A DNA stretch of 64,000 bases from positions 1 through 64,000 of the forward strand of contig JAJFLB010000014.1 of NCBI GenBank assembly GCA_021772915.1, read 5' to 3'. The position numbers and the translations under genes are program-made. This stretch comes from Gammaproteobacteria bacterium. GTDB lineage: Bacteria; Pseudomonadota; Gammaproteobacteria; Xanthomonadales; SZUA-36. This document shows positions 46,277 to 55,665 of this stretch, one piece after another; within the stretch, counting starts at the first letter, position 1; every line of letters begins with the position of its first letter. Under the pieces are notes generated by a model, which was given only the letters and a program-made list of their open reading frames with translations, did no database searches and was not told the origin of the DNA.

Positions 46277-47506
46277 TTAGCTCAATGCATCAAAAATTTG
46301 AAAGCCCGCCACCCAGGTGCCGATTCCCGAGCCCAGGTTGGAGAAGAAAAATACCAGCAGAATCCGGGTTGCCGGATTTTTAAACCAGCCTTTGACCGTT
46401 GTGGCATCTTCACGCAGACGCTCCAGGTCAGAGACCTTGGGTTTACGCAGCCAGGATTCCACTACACCAGTGACCATGCCGGCGGCGATGGCCGGGTTCA
46501 GAGATGTCAACGGGGCGGCAAGCATGGCACTCAAAATTGTTAAAGGGTGACCCCGCGCTATCAGCGCACCCAGCGCCGCCAGACCACCATTGATCGCCAC
46601 CCAGAGCGTAATCAACTGCCAGCCAAGTTCCGGGCTACGGGAGAAGCCTATCCAGAAACCCGTTAACACCAGTGCGGCAATGAGCCAGGGTATTAGTTTG
46701 GGCCAGCGTTTCGGGGCGGGTACACGGGACAGCTTTGCGAGCTCGGTGTCCGGGCTTAGCTGATCTGAACTGAGGTGTTTCTCCAGACCTTCAAGGTGAC
46801 CCGCACCGATCACCACCAGGATTCGTTTGCCCGCATTGTCATGGTTGTCCTGGCGTAGTCGTGCAGCCATGAAACGGTCCCGCTCGGTAATCAGTGCCGC
46901 GTAGAGTTCAGGTGACTGTGCGGCAAATTCCGTGAATGTAGCCTCCAGGATGTCACCCTCTTTGAGCTTCTCTATCTGGTCTTCGTCGATCTCCTCGGAG
47001 CTGACCGTTCCCATCACCAACCCGGTTGTCATGATCATGCGCTTGTACCAGGGTACGGCTCGATAGCTGCGTTTTAGCGTGGTTGCAAGGTCACGATCGA
47101 TGAGCTGAATGGGCAAGTCCTGGGCCTCGGCCGCATCGGCAGCGGCTTTGAGCTCTGCTCCCGGTTCAATGCCAAATTGCTCCGCAATGCGACGCTGGTA
47201 AGCACCCAATGCCAGGTTCGCCATTACCAAACCTGCCTTTTTCTCACGAATGATGCGGTAGAGGTCCATTTCCCTCCACTGCTGTGGTTTTGTCAGGGAC
47301 TGGAATCGGGCCGGGCAGAGCTCCACAGCTATGGCATCAAAATCGCCGCTATTGGCCATCACCTTGACCGCTTCAACACTGGCACGGGAAACGTGCGCGG
47401 TGCCGAGCAGAACGTAGTGCACACCGTCGCGGGTCACTTCCCTTACGGGTTGCGCTTCAACGGTAGTTTCAGCATCCGTGGTTGATGTAATCTCTGGATC
47501 AGGCAT
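46277..47506 (-). CDS. TraB/PrgY family membrane protein
   Basis: A 409-residue protein of the TraB (pheromone-shutdown) family. The N-terminal domain has YVLLGTAHVS, IAVELCPARFQ, MANLALGAYQRRI and the conserved VIGAGHLEG, the EreA/ChaN/TIKI-like hydrolase signature. The C-terminal 170 residues contain about four membrane helices (PKLIPWLIAALVLTGF, LITLWVAINGGLAALGALIA). Bacterial members have no firm function; metal-dependent protease activity is proposed for relatives. It lies 17 bp upstream of dusB on the same strand. Confidence 0.85.
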   Translation of the reverse strand: MPDPEITSTTDAETTVEAQPVREVTRDGVHYVLLGTAHVSRASVEAVKVMANSGDFDAIAVELCPARFQSLTKPQQWREMDLYRIIREKKAGLVMANLALGAYQRRIAEQFGIEPGAELKAAADAAEAQDLPIQLIDRDLATTLKRSYRAVPWYKRMIMTTGLVMGTVSSEEIDEDQIEKLKEGDILEATFTEFAAQSPELYAALITERDRFMAARLRQDNHDNAGKRILVVIGAGHLEGLEKHLSSDQLSPDTELAKLSRVPAPKRWPKLIPWLIAALVLTGFWIGFSRSPELGWQLITLWVAINGGLAALGALIARGHPLTILSAMLAAPLTSLNPAIAAGMVTGVVESWLRKPKVSDLERLREDATTVKGWFKNPATRILLVFFFSNLGSGIGTWVAGFQIFDALS

Positions 47507-47624
47507 GCAGATTAACGTTCCTTAATATTGACCAACAAAGGGTTTTCCTCGCAGTGAACTCGCACGTGGTAACAGGCCCTGTATTTTGCAGTGCGCAAGG
47601 ATAGCGCAGAAGTGTGGCCGGTGC

Positions 47625-47912
47625 CTATTTCTCTATCACCACGTCCCGGTGCAAAACTGAAAATAACACCAGGTCATATTCGAAGTAGACACTGAAATCT
47701 GCGTACTCCCAGCGTGATATTGGCGGCTCACCCACGGCCGGGTGTTTTTGGGTAGGGGGCCCGAAGTCTGTTTCTATGTCGGTCTTGCTCTGTCCATTTG
47801 TGGGGAGGTCTCTACGCTCTGATTCCCGCACTTCCTCGATCAGGAGCACATCGGCGCTGGCTACCTGAATGGCAAAAGCTAACGCTAATGCCGCAACAAT
47901 CCGTGTCATCAT
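47625..47912 (-). CDS. Small secreted protein of unknown function
   Basis: A 95-residue protein with a signal peptide (MMTRIVAALALAFAIQVASA). The mature part reads through IETDFGPPTQKHPAVGEPPI and RWEYADFSVYFEYDLVLFSV. The FGPP..VGEPPI..W.Y..F.VYFE layout recalls the small BamE/OmlA-like fold (GxP turn, then WxY strand), but this is resemblance only. The start is the first of two ATGs, preceded by GGAGAG; a longer frame to 48053 runs through a REP palindrome and is rejected. 47507-47624 upstream of traB holds nothing clear. Confidence 0.7.
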   Translation of the reverse strand: MMTRIVAALALAFAIQVASADVLLIEEVRESERRDLPTNGQSKTDIETDFGPPTQKHPAVGEPPISRWEYADFSVYFEYDLVLFSVLHRDVVIEK

Positions 47913-47964
47913 TACTCTCCATTTTGGATCCCGGTCGAGAATACCATAGATCCGGTTGTCGGCC

Positions 47965-48094
47965 GTAGGACCGACCAGCTTGCTGGTCGGGAATAGCAAC
48001 CAACGTTTAGGCACACACCAACGCACCCTGCCAAACCGACAAGTTCCCGACAAGTTCCCGACAAGTTCCCGACGAGTAAACTCGTCGGTCCTAC
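47965..48094. repeat. REP pair with 11-bp tandem triplet
   Basis: Forward copy 47965-47994 (GTAGGACCGACCAGC, complement, GGGAAT). Inverted copy 48066-48094 (TTCCCGACGAG to TCCTAC). Just before the latter, ACAAGTTCCCG is repeated three times in tandem (48039-48071), looking like stuttering of the REP foot. The inverted copy contains the rsgA stop codon. Confidence 0.9.
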
Positions 48095-48996
48095 GAATTC
48101 TGCTTTAACAAACGCAGGTAGGATTGATACCGCCAATCAAGAATCTGGCCCGTAGAAACTGCCGCCTTGATCGCGCAGTCCGGTTCTGACGAATGCAGAC
48201 AGTCATTGAAGCGGCACTGGCCAAGGTGAGGTCTGAATTCGGTATAACCCGACGCCAACTCACCGTTGTCCAATTTCCATATTCCGTATTCCCAAACCCC
48301 GGGTGAGTCAATGATATGGCCCCCACCGGTGAATTGGTAAAGCATGGTTGATGTGGTGGTGTGTGTCCCTTTGCCGGTTGCATTGGACAGGGCCCCTGTT
48401 TGTAGGTCCAGGTCAGGTAGCAGACAGTTGATCAACGACGACTTGCCAACACCCGATTGCCCAACAAAGATGCTGGTACGGTTCTTGAGTATGGGTGGCA
48501 GCCCTGCGATCCCCGGTGCTGATTTGCATGAAGTTCGAATGACGGTATAACCCAGATTTTCATAGTCTGGCATGTGTGCCAATACCTGCGTGCCACGGGC
48601 GCTCGTAATTGTTTCCAATTTCAGGTCGGTCTTGTTAACCACAATGACCGGTTCAATGCCCAGGCTGTGTACCGCAAGCAGGTAACGTTCCGTTAGATCG
48701 AGTGACGGCAGGGGGCGGGCGGCAACCACGATCAGGACCTGGTCGAGGTTGGCTGCAATAACGTGTTGGCGTTGACGTTCATCTGTTCGAACGAAGTAAT
48801 TTGTACGTTCAAGGATGGATTCAACCACCAGGGAGTCGTCATCTGCACGTCCCACCAACACCCTGTCACCGCAATACGGCCGCCCGACCCGGCGCCGAAA
48901 CTTACAGGGCTGACGTCTGCCATCGGGCAACAGCACGACCCCCTGGCCGCCATACGAAACCAGCACCAGGGCCTCCTGTCGGGTCTCGGTGGTCAC
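48091..48996 (-). CDS. rsgA: Ribosome small subunit-dependent GTPase RsgA
   Basis: A 301-residue circularly permuted GTPase that checks late 30S assembly. An N-terminal OB domain is followed by G4 VNKTDL (about 125), then G1 GQSGVGKSSLINCLL, the switch with THTTTSTML, and G3 IDSPGVWEYG. The C-terminal zinc knuckle is CRFNDCLHSSEPDC. It is shorter than E. coli RsgA (350), mainly in the N-terminal extension. It is divergent from orn, as in E. coli. Its TAG stop lies within a REP copy. Confidence 0.95.
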   Translation of the reverse strand: MTTETRQEALVLVSYGGQGVVLLPDGRRQPCKFRRRVGRPYCGDRVLVGRADDDSLVVESILERTNYFVRTDERQRQHVIAANLDQVLIVVAARPLPSLDLTERYLLAVHSLGIEPVIVVNKTDLKLETITSARGTQVLAHMPDYENLGYTVIRTSCKSAPGIAGLPPILKNRTSIFVGQSGVGKSSLINCLLPDLDLQTGALSNATGKGTHTTTSTMLYQFTGGGHIIDSPGVWEYGIWKLDNGELASGYTEFRPHLGQCRFNDCLHSSEPDCAIKAAVSTGQILDWRYQSYLRLLKQNS

Positions 48997-49109
48997 ATGG
49001 TTTTCCTGGATGTTTGCATGACGTTATTGTACCTGTACCCAATCAACCGAGTGTGGCGTGTAGCCGGTTGGGTCGGTATAGTGCGTTTAACGTGGACGTT
49101 CAAGAACCT

Positions 49110-49688
49110 ATGCCAAGCAAAAACAACAAGCGACTGATTTGGATTGATCTGGAAATGACCGGTTTGAATACCGTCACTGACAGCATTCTTGAAATCGCGA
49201 CCATAGTGACTGACAGTGAGTTGAATATATTGGCTGAAGGGCCGGTTAGCGCCGTTCACCACGATGAAAGTATTCTCAAGGCAATGGATCGCTGGAACCG
49301 TACCCATCATACGGACACCGGTCTTTGGCAGCGCGTAGTGCACAGTCAAAACAGCCTGCAAGATGCTGAGACCGAAACCCTTGGGTTTCTGCAAAAGTGG
49401 GTGGGTAAACGTGAGTCACCAATGTGTGGCAACAGTATCTGCCAGGATCGAAGATTCATGGCTCGGTTGATGCCAGAACTGGAAAGCTGGTTTCATTACC
49501 GTCATCTGGACGTCAGCACAATCAAGGAACTTGCCAGTCACTGGATGCCGAGTACATATGCCAGTTTCCGCAAAGAAAATCGACACGAAGCTCTGTCCGA
49601 CATACGGGAGTCCATCGAAGAGCTGCGATACTATCGGCAGTTTATGGGTGAATTCAGCGGCTTGAAAAATAAAGGCGAAACGGCCTAG
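49110..49688 (+). CDS. orn: Oligoribonuclease
   Basis: A 192-residue DEDDh 3'-5' exonuclease that degrades two- to five-nt RNAs and pGpG. Metal ligands appear in [10 protein letters not shown] (D, E), [10 protein letters not shown] (D) and [18 protein letters not shown] (H, D). The family signature [11 protein letters not shown] is intact. The start at ATG 49110 gives [13 protein letters not shown]; the frame is open far upstream but through the divergent rsgA region. Its stop overlaps the convergent ppsA stop by 4 nt. Confidence 0.97.
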   Translation: MPSKNNKRLIWIDLEMTGLNTVTDSILEIATIVTDSELNILAEGPVSAVHHDESILKAMDRWNRTHHTDTGLWQRVVHSQNSLQDAETETLGFLQKWVGKRESPMCGNSICQDRRFMARLMPELESWFHYRHLDVSTIKELASHWMPSTYASFRKENRHEALSDIRESIEELRYYRQFMGEFSGLKNKGETA

Positions 49689-52069
49689 CCACTTTCCTTG
49701 TGTTCCGCCAGATGCAACCAGCTTGCAACGACTGTGTCCGGGTTGAGTGAAATACTTTCTATTCCCTGGTCCATCAACCAGACCGCCAGTTCCGGATGAT
49801 CGGAGGGGCCCTGCCCACAGATACCGACATACTTACCCCGTGCTTTGCAGGCCTTGATGGCCATTGACAGCATGGTTTTGACTGCTTCATTTCGTTCATC
49901 AAACAGGTGGGCGATCTCACCCGAGTCCCTGTCCAGGCCCAGGGTTAGCTGGGTCAGGTCGTTCGAGCCAATTGAAAATCCATCAAATATATCCAGGAAC
50001 TGATCTGCGAGAATGGCGTTCGATGGCAGTTCGCACATCATGATCACCTTCAGGCCATGTTTACCCTGCTCCAGGCCAAACTCTTTCATCACCTCGATGA
50101 CGCCCCGGGCTTCTGCAGTGGTGCGCACAAACGGGATCATGACCCAGACATTTATCAATCCCATGTCCTCACGAACCTTGCGCACCGCACGGCATTCCAA
50201 CTCAAAACATGCACGGAATTCTTTCGAGACATAGCGACTGGCGCCACGGAATCCCAGCATTGGGTTTTCCTCATAGGGCTCGTAGTCCCGGCCACCGACC
50301 AGGTTGGCGTATTCGTTTGACTTGAAATCGGACAGACGCACAATAACCGGTTCAGGTGCAAATGCGGCCGCGATGGTGGCAATGCCCTCGGTCAAACGCT
50401 CGACATAATACTCAACCGGACCTGCGTATCCAGCCATCCGTTGGTCAATTTGCTCACGTACGCTTTCGGGTTGTGTGTTGTATTCCAGCAGTGCCCGGGG
50501 GTGCACACCGATCATCCGGTTGATGATGAACTCTAACCTGGCAAGGCCTACACCGGCATTTGGAATCCGGGAAAAATCAAAGGCGCGGTCGGGGTTACCA
50601 ACATTCATCATGATTTTCAGTGGAGCATTTGGCATGGCCTGCAGGTCATCGCGCTGAACGTTGTAATCCAGCTTGCCGGCGTAAACAAAACCGGTGTCAC
50701 CCTCACAACATGAAACCGTGACTTCGGTCTTACCCGGTATCACCCGTGTCGCATTGCCACAACCAACCACGGCCGGGATACCCATTTCGCGGGCGATGAT
50801 TGCCGCGTGGCAGGTGCGTCCCCCACGATTGGTGACAATTGCCGCGGCACGTTTCATTACCGGCTCCCAGTCGGGGTCGGTCATATCGGTGACCAATACC
50901 TCGCCCTGGCGGACCTCTGACATATTGTCGACAGAGTCGATCACGCGGGTTCGCCCAATGCCAATTTTTTGCCCGATACTGCGGCCCTCACACAGAATTT
51001 CTCCACGGGATGGCAGTTGGTAGCGCTCTATTGATTGCCCGCGCGCCTGGCTTTTGACTGTCTCTGGCCGTGCCTGGACGATATACAGTTGCGTGCTTTG
51101 ACCATCCTTGGCCCATTCGATATCCATGGGGCGGCCGTAATGCTGTTCGATGAGAACAGCTTGCCTGGCCAGTGCTTCAATGTCGGGGTCTGTCAGGCTG
51201 AAGCGTGCCCGGTCCTGTGGCTCAACATCCACGGTTGCTACACCGCCACCAGAGTCCGTGCCCTGCGTGGTGGCATAAATCATCTTGATCGCTTTGCTTC
51301 CCAGACTGCGGCGCAGGATGGCTGGCTTGCCCTGTGTCAGGTTGGGCTTGTAGACATAGAATTCATCCGGATTGACTGCCCCCTGCACGACCATTTCACC
51401 CAGACCCCAGGACGAGGTAATGAAAACGCTGTCCTTAAAGCCGGATTCAGTGTCGAGTGTAAACATGACACCGCTGGATGCCAGGTCAGAACGCACCATG
51501 ATCTGCACACCAACAGATAAGGATACCGTGGCGTGGTCAAAACCCTGGTGAACGCGGTAGGCAATGGCACGATCGTTGTACAGGGACGCAAAAACTTCAA
51601 GTATTTTTGCCTTAACATCGACCAGTCCCCTTACGTTCAGAAAAGTCTCCTGTTGACCGGCAAATGAGGCATCTGGAAGGTCCTCGGCGGTGGCTGAAGA
51701 ACGCACGGCAACGGCAGGCTCGGCACCGGCCTCGGCTTGGAGTTCCGTCCACGCCCGGGAAATGGCCTTATCCAGCGCCACTGTTAATGGTGTATCCAAC
51801 ACGGCCTGGCGAATCTCTTTACCCGCCTGTGCCAAAGTTTGCACGTCTTCAACGTCAAGTGCTTTGAGCTTGGCATCGATACGGTCCTTCAGACCGGACT
51901 GGTTAAGAAATTCCTGGTAGGCAAATGCTGTTGTCGCGAACCCGCCTGGAACCCGTATGCCCAGCTCACTGAGCTGGCTGATCATTTCACCCAACGAGGC
52001 GTTCTTTCCTCCAACCCTGTCCAGATCATCCATACCGAGTTCATGCAGCCACGCAACATATTGATTCAT
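49685..52069 (-). CDS. ppsA: Phosphoenolpyruvate synthase
   Basis: A 794-residue enzyme making PEP from pyruvate and ATP (gluconeogenesis). The N-terminal ATP-grasp domain has [20 protein letters not shown]. The swivelling domain has the phosphohistidine in [20 protein letters not shown]. The C-terminal TIM barrel has [17 protein letters not shown] and [18 protein letters not shown]. It is divergent from ppsR, whose product regulates it by phosphorylation of the threonine next to the catalytic histidine (TCH, seen here). Confidence 0.98.
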   Translation of the reverse strand: MNQYVAWLHELGMDDLDRVGGKNASLGEMISQLSELGIRVPGGFATTAFAYQEFLNQSGLKDRIDAKLKALDVEDVQTLAQAGKEIRQAVLDTPLTVALDKAISRAWTELQAEAGAEPAVAVRSSATAEDLPDASFAGQQETFLNVRGLVDVKAKILEVFASLYNDRAIAYRVHQGFDHATVSLSVGVQIMVRSDLASSGVMFTLDTESGFKDSVFITSSWGLGEMVVQGAVNPDEFYVYKPNLTQGKPAILRRSLGSKAIKMIYATTQGTDSGGGVATVDVEPQDRARFSLTDPDIEALARQAVLIEQHYGRPMDIEWAKDGQSTQLYIVQARPETVKSQARGQSIERYQLPSRGEILCEGRSIGQKIGIGRTRVIDSVDNMSEVRQGEVLVTDMTDPDWEPVMKRAAAIVTNRGGRTCHAAIIAREMGIPAVVGCGNATRVIPGKTEVTVSCCEGDTGFVYAGKLDYNVQRDDLQAMPNAPLKIMMNVGNPDRAFDFSRIPNAGVGLARLEFIINRMIGVHPRALLEYNTQPESVREQIDQRMAGYAGPVEYYVERLTEGIATIAAAFAPEPVIVRLSDFKSNEYANLVGGRDYEPYEENPMLGFRGASRYVSKEFRACFELECRAVRKVREDMGLINVWVMIPFVRTTAEARGVIEVMKEFGLEQGKHGLKVIMMCELPSNAILADQFLDIFDGFSIGSNDLTQLTLGLDRDSGEIAHLFDERNEAVKTMLSMAIKACKARGKYVGICGQGPSDHPELAVWLMDQGIESISLNPDTVVASWLHLAEHKESG

Positions 52070-52108
52070 TGTTTTTCCACGAGCGACAGGTGATTATAAA
52101 AAGGGTAT

Positions 52109-52136
52109 TTTACAAGCGAGTGGAATCACTTACTAT
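52109..52136 (+). promoter_or_regulatory. Probable sigma-70 promoter of ppsR
   Basis: TTTACA, a 16-bp spacer and TACTAT lie 37 bp before the ppsR start, within the 103-bp gap shared with divergent ppsA. Confidence 0.5.
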
Positions 52137-52172
52137 TCTGAACCGGCTTCTTGTGCTTTCGAGATTGCAAAT

Positions 52173-52988
52173 ATGATCAGGACCGTGTTTTTTGTTTCCG
52201 ATGGCACCGCCATTACCGGCGAGACAGTAGGCCACAGTATGCTGACCCAGTTTGCAGATGTTGATTACAAGCAAGTGAGGGTGCCCTTTGTAAATGATCG
52301 AGCAGCGGCGCTGGAAGCAGTTGCACAGATAAACGCTGCGCGCAAACAAGATCAGGCCCAACCCATCGTATTCAATACCATCGTGGACGAGGAGCTTTCT
52401 GCAGTTATCCGCAGCAGTAGTGGCGTGGTACTTGATCTGTTTGCAACTTTTCTGCAAACCCTGGAAAACGCACTGGGTGTAAAACGTCAACCCAGGGTAG
52501 GGCACGGGCATGGTGTGCGTGATTTCGAGGCATACGAAGATCGTATGAAGGCCACCAATTATGCACTTGCCCATGATGATGGTATCAGCCTGGAGTTCGG
52601 TCAGGCCGATCTGGTCCTGGTCGGTGTTTCACGTTCAGGGAAAACCCCTACCTGTCTGTTCATGGCGCTCCACTACGGCGTGAATGCGGCCAATTATCCA
52701 TTGACCGAGGACGACCTTGACGAGATGCGTTTGCCGTCTTTCTTGCGCCGGCACAAGCATAAAATTGTTGGCCTGATGATCGAGCCAGAACGTCTGGCCC
52801 AAATCCGCGAAACACGCAAACCCGGCAGTCGTTATGCCTCGATCAAGCAGTGCCGTAAAGAAGTTGAGCTGGCAGAAAGTCTGTTGCGGATGGAAGGGAT
52901 TCCAATATTCCAGACCACGCACAGTTCGATTGAGGAAATATCCAGCCGCGTAATGATGGAATTGGGCGTACAGCGCGAGATGTTTTAA
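52173..52988 (+). CDS. ppsR: PEP synthase regulatory protein (kinase/pyrophosphorylase)
   Basis: A 271-residue bifunctional ADP-dependent kinase and Pi-dependent phosphorylase that switches PEP synthase off and on (DUF299). N-terminal FFVSDGTAITGETVGHSML, P-loop VLVGVSRSGKTPTCLFMAL near residue 150, and the C-terminal block YASIKQCRKEVELAE are all typical. Divergent pairing with ppsA is the standard arrangement. Confidence 0.96.
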   Translation: MIRTVFFVSDGTAITGETVGHSMLTQFADVDYKQVRVPFVNDRAAALEAVAQINAARKQDQAQPIVFNTIVDEELSAVIRSSSGVVLDLFATFLQTLENALGVKRQPRVGHGHGVRDFEAYEDRMKATNYALAHDDGISLEFGQADLVLVGVSRSGKTPTCLFMALHYGVNAANYPLTEDDLDEMRLPSFLRRHKHKIVGLMIEPERLAQIRETRKPGSRYASIKQCRKEVELAESLLRMEGIPIFQTTHSSIEEISSRVMMELGVQREMF

Positions 52989-53038
52989 CGCGTGCTCGTT
53001 TTCACTACCCACTACATTAACCAGAGTACTTAATACCC

Positions 53039-54358
53039 ATGAATCCAATCAAAATTGCACTACTCTCCCTTATGCTTGTTCTTGTTACATTGCTGGCGAA
53101 CACAGCCAACGCCGGTGTGGAAGAACTTGACCCGACAGAACGCGCAATGGTCGCCTGGAGTGAAGCACATTCCGAGGAGGCCATAGAGTTGCTTGAAAGC
53201 TTGGTAAACATCAATAGCGGAACCCTGAATGCAAAGGGTGTGCGTAAGGTTGGGGATATCTTGCGCAAGGAGTTAGACAGCCTGGAGTTCGAGACCCGTT
53301 GGGTCGAATTACCCAAAGCGATGCAGCGGGGAGCACACCTGTTTGCCAGCCACCAGGGTAAGCGTGGTAAGAAATTGCTGTTGATTGGGCACCTCGATAC
53401 GGTGTTTGAGCCCGAGGATGCTTTTCAAGAATTTGTCCGTGACGGGTCAACCGCCACCGGACCGGGGGTTGAGGACATGAAATCGGGGGACGTCATCATT
53501 ATTTATGCGCTTAAGGCGTTGCAGCACGCGGGTGTGCTGGATGGAACACAGATCAGGGTGGTCTACACCGGGGACGAAGAAGAGCCGGGAAGACCCCTTG
53601 CGGTGAGCCGCAAGGAATTGATCGAAGCCGGTAAGTGGGCGGATATAACGCTGGGTTTTGAATCTGGGATCGATCTGGACGGGCAGGAGTGGGCGACCAT
53701 TTCCCGACGCAGTTCCAGCGGATGGTGTTTGGAGGTTACGGGAAAACAGGCCCATTCTTCCGGTATTTTCGGTGCGGAAACGGGTGCCGGGGCGATTTTT
53801 GAGACCGCCAGAATTCTGGGCTCGTTTTACACCGAGGTCAGGGGAGAGGAATACCTGACCTTCAATGCCGGAACCATTCTGGGTGGTACCGAGGTCGATG
53901 GTGATTGTGAACAGGCGAGTGGCGGGGCCTTTGGAAAAACCAATGTGGTTCCCAACCGGGTGGTGGTGCGTGGCGGCATCCGCACCATCTCGGACGCACA
54001 GTTACAACGTGCACAGGTCGCCATGCGTGGGGTGGTAGCGCAGCACCTTCCGGTGACAGATGCGACCCTTAGTTTCACCGAGGGCTATCCGGCGATGGCA
54101 CCGAGCGAAGGCAATCGTGAACTGCGGAATATGTTGTCGTCGATCAATCAATCACTGGGTCGTGAAGCCATGCCCATTCTTGATCCTTCGCGTCGTGGTG
54201 CCGCGGATATTTCATTTGTCGCGGCCTACAGTGACTCCCTGGCCGGGATGGGGGCTTATGGCGATGGCGGACACACACCGCAGGAATCGCTGGATCTGGA
54301 TTCACTGCCGCTGGCGATACAACGAGCCGCCATCATGATATATCGCCTTAGCCGTTAA
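53039..54358 (+). CDS. Secreted M20 family metallopeptidase (carboxypeptidase G2-like)
   Basis: A 439-residue peptidase with a signal peptide (cleavage near ANA-GV). Two-zinc site: H118 and D120 in LLIGHLDTVFE, D146 in GPGVEDMKSGD, the catalytic and ligand glutamates E180/E181 in YTGDEEEPG. A central lid domain (QAHSSG) and a C-terminal zinc histidine in GDGGHTPQE follow. It resembles glutamate carboxypeptidases of the M20A group; the actual substrate (folate-like or peptide) is unknown. It starts 50 bp after ppsR and may share its transcript. Confidence 0.88.
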   Translation: MNPIKIALLSLMLVLVTLLANTANAGVEELDPTERAMVAWSEAHSEEAIELLESLVNINSGTLNAKGVRKVGDILRKELDSLEFETRWVELPKAMQRGAHLFASHQGKRGKKLLLIGHLDTVFEPEDAFQEFVRDGSTATGPGVEDMKSGDVIIIYALKALQHAGVLDGTQIRVVYTGDEEEPGRPLAVSRKELIEAGKWADITLGFESGIDLDGQEWATISRRSSSGWCLEVTGKQAHSSGIFGAETGAGAIFETARILGSFYTEVRGEEYLTFNAGTILGGTEVDGDCEQASGGAFGKTNVVPNRVVVRGGIRTISDAQLQRAQVAMRGVVAQHLPVTDATLSFTEGYPAMAPSEGNRELRNMLSSINQSLGREAMPILDPSRRGAADISFVAAYSDSLAGMGAYGDGGHTPQESLDLDSLPLAIQRAAIMIYRLSR

Positions 54359-54444
54359 CCAATCACACCCAAGATCCCCGTGGGATAGTATTGAATCCGG
54401 CGATTGCCGGTGGTGATTGTCGTGTCTGTTTAACGGTGGTGTTA

Positions 54445-54990
54445 CTAATAGTTCATCCGCTGCTCAATTGCCGCGTGTAATGTGGCTGCTTTTCGTTGTG
54501 CTTTACTTAGTGAATTTTTAGAGAGTTTCCTGGCTTCCTTGTCACGGAACTCCACTGCGCCGTCATGACCCGATGAGACTGCGAGACTGAACCAGACGTA
54601 GGCCTCAAAATAGTTTTGACGGACACCCACACCCTTGTAGTACGCCGTCCCCAAATTATACTGAGCTGTCCCAAGCCCCTGCATCGCAGCTTCGCGATAC
54701 AATTCAACAGCCTCGGCACGGTTTCGCCGCACGCCCCTTCCGTATCGGTACATGAGTCCCAGGTTATTTTGGGCCTGTGCATACCCCTGGGCAGCTGCCT
54801 TGCGATACCATTTGACGGCTTCTGCATAGTTTTCCGGCACGCCCTTACCCGAGCTGTACATGACGCCCAGGGTGTGCTGGGCGGCCGCATTTCCCTGTTC
54901 CGCAAGATGCATAGTATCTGCGAACTCAAAAGCACCGACAGAGAAGTTCGCCAGCAGGCCAAGCACAGCAATTAAAGCAAGTCGTTTCAT
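54445..54990 (-). CDS. Sel1-repeat (TPR-like) secreted protein
   Basis: A 181-residue protein with a signal peptide (residues 1-20) and three to four Sel1-like repeats, for example AAQHTLGVMYSSGKGV, AQAQNNLGLMYRYGRGV and TAQYNLGTAYYKGVGV, followed by EAYVWFSLAVSSG. Such repeats form alpha-solenoids that bind partner proteins in the envelope. No specific partner can be named. It stands alone, convergent with the M20 peptidase and followed upstream by repeat DNA. Confidence 0.85.
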   Translation of the reverse strand: MKRLALIAVLGLLANFSVGAFEFADTMHLAEQGNAAAQHTLGVMYSSGKGVPENYAEAVKWYRKAAAQGYAQAQNNLGLMYRYGRGVRRNRAEAVELYREAAMQGLGTAQYNLGTAYYKGVGVRQNYFEAYVWFSLAVSSGHDGAVEFRDKEARKLSKNSLSKAQRKAATLHAAIEQRMNY

Positions 54991-55085
54991 GGTGGATTAC
55001 CTCCAATTTATGCACATAAGCATACACGACACTGGCGAACTGCACCGGTTTAGGCCAATTGTCGGCGGTCCGTCGGGGGGACCCT

Positions 55086-55219
55086 CCATGGTCCTCGCCC
55101 TGCGGGCGTCTTCGCTGCGCTCGACGTCCAAATCGGCATTCCTGCCGATTTGTCGACCCCAGTCGGGCTTTGCCCGACTAGTGGTTCGAATCGCTTTACG
55201 AAATGTCAGATGATAAAAA
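55086..55219. repeat. First copy of a ~134-bp direct repeat
   Basis: Nearly identical to 55300-55434. Each copy holds two or three hairpins: CGCCCTGCGGGCG, AAATCGGC/GCCGATTT and GTCGGGC/GCCCGAC, followed by TGGTTCGAATC. No coding region is credible in 54991-55462. Confidence 0.85.
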
Positions 55220-55299
55220 GTTTGCTGCAGGAGTGGGGGTGCGACAGATGAGTATGTCGACAGCGTTGCGATTGTACCCAGGGGATTGACTCGGACCAT

Positions 55300-55434
55300 C
55301 CTTGGTCCTCGCCCTGCGGGCGTCTTCGCTGCGCTTGACGTCCAAATCGGCTTTCCTACCGATTTGTCGACCCCAGTCGGGCTTTGCCCGACTAGTGGTT
55401 CGAATCCATTCACGAAATGTCAGACAATAAAAAA
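55300..55434. repeat. Second copy of the ~134-bp direct repeat, abutting the tRNA terminator
   Basis: Same hairpins as the first copy. Its end (AGTGG TTCGAAT CCATT) can fold as a tRNA T arm on the plus strand, which the first copy cannot because its 3' arm has changed. It may be a remnant of a tRNA-associated duplication or attachment site. Confidence 0.85.
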
Positions 55435-55459
55435 CCCGCCACCTGGCGGGTTTTTTATT
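55427..55459 (-). terminator. Intrinsic terminator of the tRNA operon
   Basis: Stem AACCCGCCA / TGGCGGGTT flanked by an A run on one side and a T run on the other, 3 nt after the tRNA-Glu 3' end. It can work in both directions. Confidence 0.9.
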
Positions 55460-55462
55460 GTA

Positions 55463-55538
55463 TGGCGTCCCCTAGGGGATTCGAACCCCTGTTGCCGCCG
55501 TGAAAGGGCAGTGTCCTAGGCCTCTAGACGAAGGGGAC
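55463..55538 (-). tRNA. tRNA-Glu (UUC)
   Basis: A 76-nt gene reading GTCCCCTTCGTCTAGAGG on the minus strand, with anticodon TTC in the loop CTTTCAC, a T loop TTCGAAT and an encoded CCA. The acceptor stem GTCCCCT/AGGGGAC is perfect. It lies 2 nt after tRNA-Ala and is cotranscribed with it. Confidence 0.98.
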
Positions 55539-55540
55539 GT

Positions 55541-55616
<76 letters not shown>

Positions 55617-55628
55617 GCACGGCGCGCA

Positions 55629-55657
55629 ATCTTACGCAGTTAAACCGGGTCTGTCAA
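55629..55657 (-). promoter_or_regulatory. Strong promoter of the tRNA-Ala/tRNA-Glu operon
   Basis: TTGACA, a 17-bp spacer and TAAGAT, followed by the GC-rich discriminator TGCGCGCC, typical of stringently controlled stable RNA promoters. A second TTGACA-like box lies 14 bp further upstream. Confidence 0.8.
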
Positions 55658-55665
55658 ACACGCTG

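Noticed and set aside
47913-48053. Longer N-terminus for the small secreted protein
   Set aside because: The extension is translated from a REP palindrome (giving SKLVGPT), and the signal peptide would be buried. The GGAGAG ribosome site supports the internal ATG.
55086-55434. tRNA gene suggested by TGGTTCGAATC in the repeats
   Set aside because: Only a T-arm-like piece is present; no acceptor, D arm or anticodon arm can be drawn.
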